Below, piece after piece: positions 52,981 to 61,416 of a DNA stretch of 64,000 bases; position 1 is the stretch's first letter, and each line of letters starts with the position of its first letter. The translations under genes and the position numbers were made by a program. The notes under the pieces are model-generated. The model was not told the DNA's origin. It searched no databases and saw nothing but the letters and a program-made list of their open reading frames with translations. Source of the DNA: JAZDOK01 sp043798715 (lineage in GTDB: Bacteria > Vulcanimicrobiota > JAZDOK01); contig JAZDOK010000100.1 of the NCBI GenBank assembly GCA_043798715.1, forward strand, positions 211,598-275,597. Reading direction: 5' to 3'.

Positions 52981-53688
52981 GTGGACTCAGGAAAGCCGGT
53001 CGCAAAGAAAATCACCTTCCTCCTTTTCTTCCTATTATTACTCGCTCCTTATTGCTTACTCCTCACGGCTCACGCCTTCGCCGAGACCATCGTTGAGGTT
53101 AATGTCCAGGATACGTTCAATATTGCTGCCGACGGCATCCGGGTCGAGGAAAGAATCGAGCATTGCGGAAGGCTCGGGGCGGATCTTCGCGAAAAGTTGA
53201 GCGGTAAACCCGACGGCCTTCCCACCGAAAAGGCTCTGGCCTCATTCTCCGAAAAGCTGCTTGCCCTCTGGCGGAAAAAACTCCCTTTCAGCCTTCTCAT
53301 AAATGGCAAAGCGGTCAAGCTCTATCCTGTTTCTCTTGTTTTCGAGGAAGCTCCTGGAATTGAAGATCCTCTGGTTCTTAAAGTTTCCTTCAAGACCAGG
53401 AACTTCAAATTCAAGAGGGGTGATTACACCCTGTTTTACAGCAGGGACACCTTAAATCGCGTGACCGGCGAGCTTATGTCTTTCTTTCGGGAAAGGAAAG
53501 AATATTCGAAGATCAACTACCTCCGCCTGGTCAATGCCAGGATGAGCTTTGCCTCCGGCATCAAGATCCGGAGCAGCAGCCAGGGTGAGATTCCCGTATC
53601 GGATTCTCAAACGATTTATAGCATCACTATGAAAGAGCCGAAGGATAAGGTGATGGCGCAATTCAGAATTTCACCGGAAAGCAGGTAG
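52981..53688 (+). CDS. Exported hypothetical protein, 235 aa
   Basis: I do not recognise this protein. It has a strong signal peptide (ITFLLFFLLLLAPYCLLLTAHAFA, about 11-34, read in parts; cut after HAFA) and a 200-residue secreted domain rich in beta strands (TIVEVNVQDTFNIAADGIRV, KLPFSLLINGKAVKLYPVSLVF). Start is uncertain: the frame opens with GTG at 52981 without a clear ribosome site. It stands first in a same-strand series of exported proteins that ends with the RHS protein (52981-59659), divergent from the pseudopilins by 152 bases. Confidence 0.6.
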   Translation: MDSGKPVAKKITFLLFFLLLLAPYCLLLTAHAFAETIVEVNVQDTFNIAADGIRVEERIEHCGRLGADLREKLSGKPDGLPTEKALASFSEKLLALWRKKLPFSLLINGKAVKLYPVSLVFEEAPGIEDPLVLKVSFKTRNFKFKRGDYTLFYSRDTLNRVTGELMSFFRERKEYSKINYLRLVNARMSFASGIKIRSSSQGEIPVSDSQTIYSITMKEPKDKVMAQFRISPESR

Positions 53689-53689
53689 A

Positions 53690-53729
53690 CAGATCTTTCC
53701 TCGCATCCTGTCACCGCATGTTGCGGGGT
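53690..53729 (+). repeat. 40-base intergenic repeat, copy A
   Basis: Matches copy B (55856-55895) at 34 of 40 positions with no gaps, beginning CAGATCTTTC and ending TTGCGGGGT. It contains a small hairpin CCGCA-TGT-TGCGG. Directly after the stop of the 235-residue gene. Confidence 0.75.
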
Positions 53730-53780
53730 GACGGGTCTGCGGAGTTTATCGCTGTGAATTATATAAATGAGGTGATGGAA

Positions 53781-55136
53781 GTGAAAAACAGCAAAGTATT
53801 TCTTTTTCTCTTCTTTGTTCTGGTTGCGGCAATCTTACTGGCCGGCGCCTTGCCTGCTTTTGCCACAATAACGGCCCGGATTGACTACCCGGAGGCGGAG
53901 GGCCGGTTATACGGTAATGTCAAAATAGCCGGCGTCGCCCAAGCCACGGGGGAATTCAACTCGTACGTCCTGGAAGTCAAGAATCAGCCGGATGGGCCGT
54001 GGCAGACCATTGCCCAGGGAAATATCCAGGTACCGGAGCCCTTTGAATATCAGCCGCCGCGCGACATCCTGGGCGTCTGGGAGACGGGAGGATTTCAGTC
54101 CGGAGAATATCAGATCCGTCTCACCGTTTATGCCGAGGGGACCAGCCAGAGCGTCACCGTAAACCGGATTTTTCGGGAGAGCTGTACTTATGTCAACAGC
54201 ATCTCGGTGGACCCAGTCACTTTCAACCCCTACGCGGGGGAAAGCGCCACTGTGGCATATTCTCTCCCGGAGGCCGGAGAGGTGACGATAAGGTTTTACG
54301 ATGCCTTCAAAAGTATTGTTGATACCAGTATACTCGGGGCGCAGAGCGCCGGGACCCACATGTTTGTCTGGGGTGGTTTGGGGCCGGGGGCCGGATGTGT
54401 TAACGACACCGCCTATACTCTTTCCATCCAGCTGAAAAGAGAAGACCAGACTCTGCAAATATATTACCCATCCGATGGTTTAGAGGAAGTGACCCCGACG
54501 AACACCTCCATTTCCTCACATTTTAAGCCGCAGCGGAACGAGCTGTGCCAGATTGGCTATACGATAGACCGCCCCTCGTGGGTGCGTATCGGGGTGGGGA
54601 CGGCGGAGATCATGTGGGACGTGCTGCATCGCTGGGGCAACCCCATTGAGGGTTACGTGCCCCGCCTTAGCGGGGCCCACACGGATTACTGGGACGGGAG
54701 AAAAGGACTTTTATCGAGCGTGCCCCCCCTCGTCTCTGAGCCGGAAACTCAGGCTGTCATCTGGGCTCACACCTTGCCGGACAATTTTATAATTACGGAG
54801 GGGAAGTTCCCTGTAATTACAAATCTTCAGGCGAATCCCGTCATCATTGACCTGACCAGGGGGCAGAGTACGGATCTATCCTATACCCTCTCCAAAGAAA
54901 TGAATATGACCATTAAGATCTATGACGGGACTTACCCCGAGATGCGCCTGGTGCGAACCCTTATCAATAATCAGCAAAGGGCCTCAGGCGTGCATACGGA
55001 GCATTGGGACGGCCTTTCGGACCAGGGTTTTCCTGGAGCGCCTCCTTCTCCCTACACATTTGCCATCGAGGGAACCGACATGAATGGCCTGTCTGCGGAG
55101 CCGAGATTCGGCGCTTTCGTAATAAAAGGACATTAA
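53781..55136 (+). CDS. Exported protein with repeated FlgD-like Ig domains
   Basis: A 451-residue secreted protein. The GTG at 53781 is taken as start (GAGGTG 6 bases upstream); ATG at 53775 is possible. Signal peptide KVFLFLFFVLVAAILLAGALPAFA (about 5-28, read in parts). The mature chain has several beta-sandwich repeats, two of which end in a strand like AGTHMFVWGGLG and SGVHTEHWDGLSDQG, the xxHxxxWDGxxxxG signature of FlgD-like Ig modules (third in GAHTDYWDGRKG). They contain internal STxVAYSLPE and DLSYTLSKE strands typical of the module. Such proteins act as extracellular adaptors. It is in the exported series leading to RHS, so it may be a surface partner (inference). Confidence 0.75.
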   Translation: MKNSKVFLFLFFVLVAAILLAGALPAFATITARIDYPEAEGRLYGNVKIAGVAQATGEFNSYVLEVKNQPDGPWQTIAQGNIQVPEPFEYQPPRDILGVWETGGFQSGEYQIRLTVYAEGTSQSVTVNRIFRESCTYVNSISVDPVTFNPYAGESATVAYSLPEAGEVTIRFYDAFKSIVDTSILGAQSAGTHMFVWGGLGPGAGCVNDTAYTLSIQLKREDQTLQIYYPSDGLEEVTPTNTSISSHFKPQRNELCQIGYTIDRPSWVRIGVGTAEIMWDVLHRWGNPIEGYVPRLSGAHTDYWDGRKGLLSSVPPLVSEPETQAVIWAHTLPDNFIITEGKFPVITNLQANPVIIDLTRGQSTDLSYTLSKEMNMTIKIYDGTYPEMRLVRTLINNQQRASGVHTEHWDGLSDQGFPGAPPSPYTFAIEGTDMNGLSAEPRFGAFVIKGH

Positions 55137-55199
55137 CGTAAGGCAGACTATAGAATACAGGGGACAGGGGATCTGAGTTAGAAGACAGGAGGGACGACA

Positions 55200-55850
55200 A
55201 TGGGAAAAAAGGCAGCATTTACGCTCAGGCGATTTTTGGCTTTTTGTCTGCTACTTGTGGGAACGTTGATTCTCGTTTCCCTTCCGGCAGGGGCCGGGGA
55301 GAAGAATGCACCGGAGGGAGAACCTGCGATAAAGGCCGGCCCCGGCAGCCTCCTTCCCACGGCCAGGAATCTCTCCGACGTGCGGGCCATGATCCGTCCT
55401 CAAAAAGCTCTCTACAATCACAAATATCACGCTCTCTCCCGCTGCGGGATGCTGGGGGCCAAAATCGAGCTTAAAGACAAATATCCACAGGATCCCAATA
55501 ACAGCGCCTACTTTTTGAAAGGCATAGTGATCCTTAAGGTCAAGGTGGATAAAAAGCACGCTGGCTTTGGCCTTAAGAACGGGCATGGAGTCAAGCTTTA
55601 TGTGGATCATAAGCTTCTCAACCAGAACGACTTTCTCATAGTGTCTGACCCGAAGATAAAAGATGAAAAAGCCAAAAAGGAGTGGGCCGACATCTGGGAG
55701 TGGAAGCTGGACACCACCCGTTTCCCTGACGGTTTCCATACCGTGGCGGTCAACGTCTGCGACCACTTCGATCACTATGGAGTGGATTCCTTCAACTGTT
55801 ACATAGGGAATAAGGAAGGGAAAATCCAGAAGCCGGAATCTCGGAAGTAG
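55200..55850 (+). CDS. Exported hypothetical protein, 216 aa
   Basis: I do not recognise this family. It has a signal peptide (FLAFCLLLVGTLILVSLPAGAGE, cut near AGAG) and a secreted domain of about 180 residues with a Lys/Asp-rich central part (KVKVDKKHAGFGLKNGHGVKLYVD) and TRFPDGFHTVAVNVCDHFDHYG, a pattern found in bacterial Ig-like/cell-surface modules that describe a torsion of the backbone (low confidence). It contains three cysteines. GGAGGG lies 7 bases before the ATG. It is third in the exported series before RHS and is followed by the second copy of the 40-base repeat. Confidence 0.6.
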   Translation: MGKKAAFTLRRFLAFCLLLVGTLILVSLPAGAGEKNAPEGEPAIKAGPGSLLPTARNLSDVRAMIRPQKALYNHKYHALSRCGMLGAKIELKDKYPQDPNNSAYFLKGIVILKVKVDKKHAGFGLKNGHGVKLYVDHKLLNQNDFLIVSDPKIKDEKAKKEWADIWEWKLDTTRFPDGFHTVAVNVCDHFDHYGVDSFNCYIGNKEGKIQKPESRK

Positions 55851-55855
55851 TAGGG

Positions 55856-55895
55856 CAGACCTTTTCCCGCATCCTGCCACCGCGTATTGCGGGGT
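55856..55895 (+). repeat. 40-base intergenic repeat, copy B
   Basis: Second copy of the element at 53690-53729 (34 of 40 identical). Begins CAGACCTTTT and ends TTGCGGGGT, six bases after the stop of the 216-residue gene. Followed by a short GC palindrome (CCCCCGCCTGCGGCGGGG). Confidence 0.75.
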
Positions 55896-55969
55896 CCCCC
55901 GCCTGCGGCGGGGAGATAAATCTGCAGTTGATAACTTCCGGCTGATAGCTTTTTAAGGAGGATCTCAAG

Positions 55970-58900
55970 ATGAAGCTAAACAAAGTGGTAAAAAGGGCTT
56001 TTAAACCGGTTACCATCTTCATCCTCATGGTATTTCTTCTGGAGATTCTGGGTGCGCCCCTGGCTTGGGGATGCTGTGGAAGAGAATGGATTGGCGGAGG
56101 CGCTGGAACCGGTACGGGCGAAAATGACAATGATCCACAGAATCCCGGCCAGAATGGACCCGAAGATGGGGACCCCGTCCGTATGAACAACGGAAACTAC
56201 AGCCGGGAAAAGCACCTCTTCTTTTACCCATCCAGGGGTATGCCGACGGTCATCTCCGCCTTCTATAGCAGCCAGGAAGTGGCGGAGGGCGTGATGGGGC
56301 TGGGCTGGAGCTTAAGTTATGATATCTCTATCACCCGCCTCTCGGATGACACCCGGGTTATCCTCTGGGGGAATAATGGTCGTAGAGATCGCTATACCCC
56401 CAAGGAAGGAGGAGGATTTACTCCCCCTCCCGGCATCTTTGATACCCTTACCTGGAATGAGGCCCAGGGCTCCTACACCTTAAAGACCAAGTACGGCACG
56501 GAGTATCTATTTCTCTCCCAGAATCCGGTCAAAATCTTCCTTTCAGCCATAAAAGACCGCAATCAGAACACCATCACTCTCAACTACGACCAGAACGGGC
56601 GCCTTTTCACCCTGACTGACACAGTAGGCCGGACCTTTACCTTTAATTACACGGGCGAAAGACTCACCTCAATCGGGGACCCGGACGGAAGAAGCGTTAG
56701 CTTCACTTACACCGACGGCCTCTTGACCGGCATCACCGACCCCATGGGTAACACTGTGCACTATGGCTACAACGCTCAGGGAAAGATTTCGTCGCTGGAG
56801 GACGCGATGGGCGCCACTTACCTGACCCAGAGCTATGACGACCACGACTTTCCCCGGATCACGTCACAGAACTACGGGGGGCAGAACTTCAGCCTTTCGT
56901 ACAACTTTCGGGATTGCACGGCGGCAGTGACCAAGAACGGGAAGACCACCAGCTATCTCTACTATCCAGAGACGGGGTTTCAGAGGAAGGTGACGGACCC
57001 TCTGAATAACGACACATGGACGACCTATGATTCGACGGGGAATCTCATTCAAATCTTTGACGCAAAATACAGAAGCACGAATTTTTCCTATGACTCAAAC
57101 GGCAATTGCACAAGCATCGAGCAGCCCGGCAGCATCGAGACCACATTCACTTACGAGCCGAATTTTTCTCAGGTGACCGCGGCCACCGACCCCAACGGGA
57201 ACACCAGCGCCTTCGCCTATGATTCCAATGGGAACCGCCTCTCGGCCACTAATCCCCTGAGCCAAACCACGAGTTTTTCCTATGACAATTCCGGCCAGTT
57301 GACATCTATAACCGATGCCAACAGCCATTCAACCGGCCTTACCTACGACAACGCAGGGAATATGACGGCTCTGACCGATGCCCTGCAAAACGCCTGGCAC
57401 TTTGGTTATGAAGCCCGGGGGAACCTGACTTCCGCCCAGGATCCTCTGAACCACACTACGACCAGGAGCTACAATCTAAACGACCAGCCAACGAGCGTGA
57501 CGGATCCTTTAAGTCATACAACCAGCTTCAGCTACAACCCGAACGGCAAGCTTTCTAATGTGACGGACGCCAACGGGAATACCGCCAGCTATGAGTACAC
57601 GATATTGGACATGATTTCCAGGGTGACGGACTCGATGAACCAGAACATCTACTATAACTACAACAACGACGGGCTTTTATCATCCATCACCAACGCGAGG
57701 GGGAATACGACGTCCTTTTCCTATAATGAACTGGAACGGCTTGTTCAGACTCAGGATCCTCTGAGTCGCACGACGTCCCTGGGCTATGATGAGGTAGGGA
57801 ATGTGACATCCAGAACTGACGGGAACAGCAGCACGACGCTTTATTCGTATGATGGTATAGACAGGCTGGATAGCAAGACATTTCCCGACCAGACTTCAGT
57901 TTCCTATGGTTATGATGCCGGCTCCCGTAGAACCACAATGACCGATCGGGATAATGCTCAGACGACCTACAGTTACAATAATGCCAATCGTCTGACCTCC
58001 GTTGTGACGCGGGGGGAAACGGTGAATTACACGTATGACAATGTCGGGAACCCTTTATCGGTGGAGAACCCAGGGAGTAGTCAGATTACGAATTATGTTT
58101 ACGATGTTTTAAACAGGCTTTCACAGGTGAGCCACAACGATCGGGTGTTCCAGAATGTGTATGATGCGGCCGGTCGTCTTACGAACCGTCTTTATCCGAA
58201 TGGTATTGCGACGAACTATGAATATAACGAATGCAATTGGCTTACTTTGATGGCTCACGTGCAGCAAAACCCGCTTCTTTCGTTTCAATATACTCATGAC
58301 AACGTGGGAAACAGAACATCAAAGACCATAACTGACGGGCAGGGGCAGTATGTTTGGGGGTACGAATACGATGCGCTCTACCGGCTTGTGACCGAAACCT
58401 ATCCTGACACTCACACGGTGACGTACACGTATGATCAAAACGGGAACAGGCTTACGAGGACCGAGAACGGGAACACTATAAACTCGGTATATGACAATGC
58501 TGACCAACTTCTTACGGCAGGCCCGCTGGAATTCTCGTATGACGGCAATGGGAACCAAGTTCAGAAGGTTGATCACAGCCAGGGGGATGCTACGACTGGC
58601 TTTATGTATGATTATGAGAACTTGCTGGCTCAGATTACGTTTCCGGACACCACCACCGAGAGCTATTTGTATAACGGGAACGGTCTTAGGGTGCAGAAGA
58701 GCCGGAGCGGGATAACGACGAATTATCTGCTCTCTGGCTCCGATGTATTGAATGAATGGTCCTCGCAGGGCGGCCCGCCGCCGACGTATTACATTCTTGG
58801 CGGGAGCATGGCTGGTCCTCTGGCCCTTCAGCAGCCTGGAGAGCAGGGTCCGGTCTATCACTACTCCCACACGGACGGGTTGGGCAGCATCCACATGCTT

Positions 58901-59659
58901 ACGGACGATCCGGCCAACATCACTGACGGCTACGGCTATGACGCCTTCGGGGTGGGAATGACTCCGCCGAATCCTCCCCCCAACACCACCTACAACCCCT
59001 ACCGCTACACCGGGCAACAGACTGATTTCAGCGGCAGCCTCGTTTATCTCCGGGCCAGATACTATGATCCGCAGGTGGGGAGATTTATATCGCAGGATCC
59101 GATTGGCTTCTCCGGCGGGATGAACTTCTATGCGTATTGCGGGGGGAATCCGGTGAAGTGGGTGGATCCATGGGGCCTTGATATATACCTGGTACATTTT
59201 GAAAATGGTATGCCAATAAGTCATTTAGGGATAGCAGTAACAACCGAACAAGGAGTATGGTATTTTGATTTTAACAAAGCAAATCCACGCGATGGGTCAT
59301 ATAATGTTCCAGGAGAGATTAGGGGGCACTTTTATGAAAGTCTTGATGCAATGGCACAAGACCTTAAAGCAAATGCATTAAGGCGGTGGAATTCGGAGGT
59401 TCAGATAGAAACAAGAAACTTATATGAAAACAACGGGAGTGATTATTCTCGCGAAAATGCGATACTCAATCAGGTTCGAAGCCTAGAACCTGACCCGATG
59501 TACAATGCAATAGGATATAATTGTGTGGATTTCGTCTTGGACGCCTTAGCTGTAGCTCGTATCTATGGGCAAAATGATCCCGGAGGAATACATGGACGTG
59601 GTGGTTTTCCACTCACTCCCAGGGAACATTTTCATGGAGTTTATAAAGCGAAAAAGTAA
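55970..59659 (+). CDS. Exported RHS-repeat polymorphic toxin with permuted NlpC/P60-like tip
   Basis: A 1229-residue protein. N-terminal Sec-type signal (TIFILMVFLLEILGAPLAWG, about 15-34) followed by two cysteines; a DUF6531-like cap (about 60-190: GDPVRMNNGNYSREK); then about 18-20 RHS/YD repeats (YDxxGxxxxxTD), a cage-forming core to RHS core motif YDPQVGRFISQDPIGFSGG...NFYAYCGGNPVKWVDPWG (about 1040-1068, read in parts). The variable tip begins just after DPWG and is AT-rich. It has SHLGIAV with His1085 and YNCVDFV with Cys1185: a His-before-Cys order and NCxxFV motif as in LRAT/PPPDE-type permuted NlpC/P60 enzymes, so probably an amidase, peptidase or acyltransferase toxin. No PAAR, VgrG or T6SS parts are near, so export is likely through Sec. 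AAGGAGG at the start. Confidence 0.88.
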   Translation: MKLNKVVKRAFKPVTIFILMVFLLEILGAPLAWGCCGREWIGGGAGTGTGENDNDPQNPGQNGPEDGDPVRMNNGNYSREKHLFFYPSRGMPTVISAFYSSQEVAEGVMGLGWSLSYDISITRLSDDTRVILWGNNGRRDRYTPKEGGGFTPPPGIFDTLTWNEAQGSYTLKTKYGTEYLFLSQNPVKIFLSAIKDRNQNTITLNYDQNGRLFTLTDTVGRTFTFNYTGERLTSIGDPDGRSVSFTYTDGLLTGITDPMGNTVHYGYNAQGKISSLEDAMGATYLTQSYDDHDFPRITSQNYGGQNFSLSYNFRDCTAAVTKNGKTTSYLYYPETGFQRKVTDPLNNDTWTTYDSTGNLIQIFDAKYRSTNFSYDSNGNCTSIEQPGSIETTFTYEPNFSQVTAATDPNGNTSAFAYDSNGNRLSATNPLSQTTSFSYDNSGQLTSITDANSHSTGLTYDNAGNMTALTDALQNAWHFGYEARGNLTSAQDPLNHTTTRSYNLNDQPTSVTDPLSHTTSFSYNPNGKLSNVTDANGNTASYEYTILDMISRVTDSMNQNIYYNYNNDGLLSSITNARGNTTSFSYNELERLVQTQDPLSRTTSLGYDEVGNVTSRTDGNSSTTLYSYDGIDRLDSKTFPDQTSVSYGYDAGSRRTTMTDRDNAQTTYSYNNANRLTSVVTRGETVNYTYDNVGNPLSVENPGSSQITNYVYDVLNRLSQVSHNDRVFQNVYDAAGRLTNRLYPNGIATNYEYNECNWLTLMAHVQQNPLLSFQYTHDNVGNRTSKTITDGQGQYVWGYEYDALYRLVTETYPDTHTVTYTYDQNGNRLTRTENGNTINSVYDNADQLLTAGPLEFSYDGNGNQVQKVDHSQGDATTGFMYDYENLLAQITFPDTTTESYLYNGNGLRVQKSRSGITTNYLLSGSDVLNEWSSQGGPPPTYYILGGSMAGPLALQQPGEQGPVYHYSHTDGLGSIHMLTDDPANITDGYGYDAFGVGMTPPNPPPNTTYNPYRYTGQQTDFSGSLVYLRARYYDPQVGRFISQDPIGFSGGMNFYAYCGGNPVKWVDPWGLDIYLVHFENGMPISHLGIAVTTEQGVWYFDFNKANPRDGSYNVPGEIRGHFYESLDAMAQDLKANALRRWNSEVQIETRNLYENNGSDYSRENAILNQVRSLEPDPMYNAIGYNCVDFVLDALAVARIYGQNDPGGIHGRGGFPLTPREHFHGVYKAKK
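58292..59157 (+). repeat. RHS core segment, copy 1 (in the full-length gene)
   Basis: This 866-base stretch from THDNVGNR to CGGNP of the full-length RHS gene recurs nearly unchanged at 61426-62289 and, in part, at 63578-64000. The copies differ by scattered substitutions and by the tip behind the core. GC-rich, in contrast to the AT-rich tips between copies. Confidence 0.9.
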
Positions 59660-60689
59660 AAGTATCTTGAGTATACATAAAAAAGTTATAATATATTTTA
59701 ATCAGTTCCTCTTTTTGTTGCTAGTTATTTCTATTGTTTTTTCATTTATAGGGAGCGCCGCTCTCTTATTGTTCTATTGGAATCAAATGGATGAATGGAT
59801 AAAAGGCGGGGAGACACTAAGAAGAATTCCTGAATCCGCCCTCTCCGGTGTTTTAATCTTCACCGATAACAGGAATAAATCGAAGATTCGTTGCATGACA
59901 TTGGGAAATAAAAAGAATACTGCAGGCGTACCAATTGAAAATGCAATAAGGGATTTTGTTTTAACAGAAGGTTTGAAAATCAACAAAGAAACCAAAGGAT
60001 TGAAAATCAAAGAGAGCAATCGATTCGGTTCTTTTCTTGAGCCTGAAAGTAATGATACTATTTTTCTTGGACTGTTTGAAAAAAAATATATAGGTAGATT
60101 ATCCAGTCATTCGAAAAAGACACTTTATTACCATGCGGCAATTTCGCCTGATGGGGCGAAATTAGCTTTTATAAAGCCAATAAAAGGAAGTCGGTCAGGG
60201 AAATTATGTATTTTAAAATTAGATGACTCGGAGATTTTGAATATTTTGAACGATGTTTCTATTTATTCTGATGTGTCGTGGTCGCCGGATTCAAAGAAGT
60301 TATATTATGTGAATATAGATGAGGCACTGTTTGTCTATAATTTGAAAAGCAAAACCGCACATAAAATAATTAATGGCAGCTTTTTGGTTTGGTCAATTGA
60401 TGGAGATGAGTTTATTTACGGTACCCGTAATGAAATGAAAATTTGTGATTCATCTGGAAATATAAAAAATACAGTCAAAGTTACAAACTCATTTAATGCA
60501 GTTTTTTCGCCAGATAAAAAATTTATCGCCTATGTAAGAATTTTTGTAACGATGCCACTTGATTTTACATCGCTAGAAATTTCCAACAGAAATGGTTCAG
60601 CAAAAAGAATTATTGCTGGGATGAATACAGAATTGAATAGTAATTTCATTCTTTGGGAGAAAGAGTTAAACTATGGGAACAATAAGTAA
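59634..60689 (+). CDS. Candidate immunity or accessory protein: membrane-anchored propeller
   Basis: A 351-residue protein starting at 59634 within the last 26 bases of the RHS tip (another start with GGAGGA is at 59592). One N-terminal helix (FLFLLLVISIVFSFIGSAALLLF, about 24-46, read in parts) anchors it. The extracytoplasmic part has TolB/WD40-like blades (AISPDGAKLAF, VSWSPDSKKLYYV, AVFSPDKKFIAYV). AT-rich composition, unlike the flanking genome, points to horizontal exchange with the tip. By position (directly after a toxin tip, overlapping it) it is a good candidate for the cognate immunity protein, but no immunity family is recognised. Confidence 0.6.
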   Translation: MEFIKRKSKSILSIHKKVIIYFNQFLFLLLVISIVFSFIGSAALLLFYWNQMDEWIKGGETLRRIPESALSGVLIFTDNRNKSKIRCMTLGNKKNTAGVPIENAIRDFVLTEGLKINKETKGLKIKESNRFGSFLEPESNDTIFLGLFEKKYIGRLSSHSKKTLYYHAAISPDGAKLAFIKPIKGSRSGKLCILKLDDSEILNILNDVSIYSDVSWSPDSKKLYYVNIDEALFVYNLKSKTAHKIINGSFLVWSIDGDEFIYGTRNEMKICDSSGNIKNTVKVTNSFNAVFSPDKKFIAYVRIFVTMPLDFTSLEISNRNGSAKRIIAGMNTELNSNFILWEKELNYGNNK

Positions 60690-61290
60690 TAAAAAATTTT
60701 TTGAAATACTTTCTGTTTTTTGTTGTTGGGAAATGCTGTTTTTTACATTTATCCTGCTTTTTATCAATACAGAGTTGTATTATTATTTCTTAGAAAAATA
60801 CGAATGGGTCGTTAGAATAAGTGCGATTTACGAAAAGTGCATTTATATTATGGGGGGGGTTGTATTGTCAAACTTGGCAGTTATGTTTATATATAGAAGA
60901 TTATCCATTCGAACATTATTAATTAATGCCGTTTTCGCACCATGTATATTTGTGTTAGCGACCACAATATATTTAAGATATATATTAATTTTGATAACAC
61001 CAATAATTCTATTTTCAACTCTCTATCTTTCCTGTGTTGGATTGTGTTTTAGCATTTCTAAAATATTGAAGTTAAAAATTCCTCCACAGAAAACATGGGA
61101 ATCTGTATTGATTTTTTTTCTACCTGCATTTTGTATTTTAACATTATTGATTGTAAAAAGTGTATTTTATCCATGGCTGGAATGTGTAGAAGTCGGCGGC
61201 ATATTATTTGGCATAGATATTATTTTTATCATTGCCATAGTGAGTTCCGTGTTATTTTATAAGCAGGTGAATGTAGAGGGTGATAGTTAG
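60673..61290 (+). CDS. Candidate immunity protein: six-helix membrane protein, 205 aa
   Basis: I do not recognise the family. 205 residues with about six hydrophobic helices (EMLFFTFILLFINTELYYY, VLSNLAVMFIYRRL, LINAVFAPCIFVLATTIYL, LILITPIILFSTLYLSCVG, and two near the end). AT-rich, overlapping the previous gene by 17 bases, so they are cotranscribed. Membrane immunity proteins are common behind envelope-active toxins; a second membrane protein after the propeller may be part of the same unit. It ends just before the RHS fragment at 61323. Confidence 0.55.
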   Translation: MGTISNKKFFEILSVFCCWEMLFFTFILLFINTELYYYFLEKYEWVVRISAIYEKCIYIMGGVVLSNLAVMFIYRRLSIRTLLINAVFAPCIFVLATTIYLRYILILITPIILFSTLYLSCVGLCFSISKILKLKIPPQKTWESVLIFFLPAFCILTLLIVKSVFYPWLECVEVGGILFGIDIIFIIAIVSSVLFYKQVNVEGDS

Positions 61291-61322
61291 GGGAATAGGG
61301 TTGTGTCCCGAATGGCGCTTAA

Positions 61323-61370
61323 CCGCACGACGTCCCTGGGCTATGATGAGGTGGGAAATGTGACATCCAG
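61323..61370 (+). repeat. Displaced RHS core fragment (scar)
   Basis: About 48 bases that match the full-length RHS gene near 57766-57813 (CACGACGTCCCTGGGCTATG and following, with few changes). It lies directly before the hairpin leader of the second cassette and is out of order relative to it (upstream part of the core), so it looks like a remnant of recombination between RHS copies. No start codon or reading context. Confidence 0.8.
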
Positions 61371-61416
61371 GAAAAGGGGACAGAGCCCTTTTCGGTGAAA
61401 AGGAAAAAGGTTTGTG
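61371..61416 (+). repeat. Hairpin leader of RHS cassettes, copy 1
   Basis: GAAAAGGG...CCCTTTTC (61371-61392, loop of six to seven bases) followed by CGGTGAAAAGG and AAAAAGGTTTGTG, then ATG. The same leader with one or two changes recurs at 63522-63568 directly before the third cassette. It supplies an AAAGG-type ribosome site and may carry a promoter or recombination site. It is absent from the full-length gene. Confidence 0.8.
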
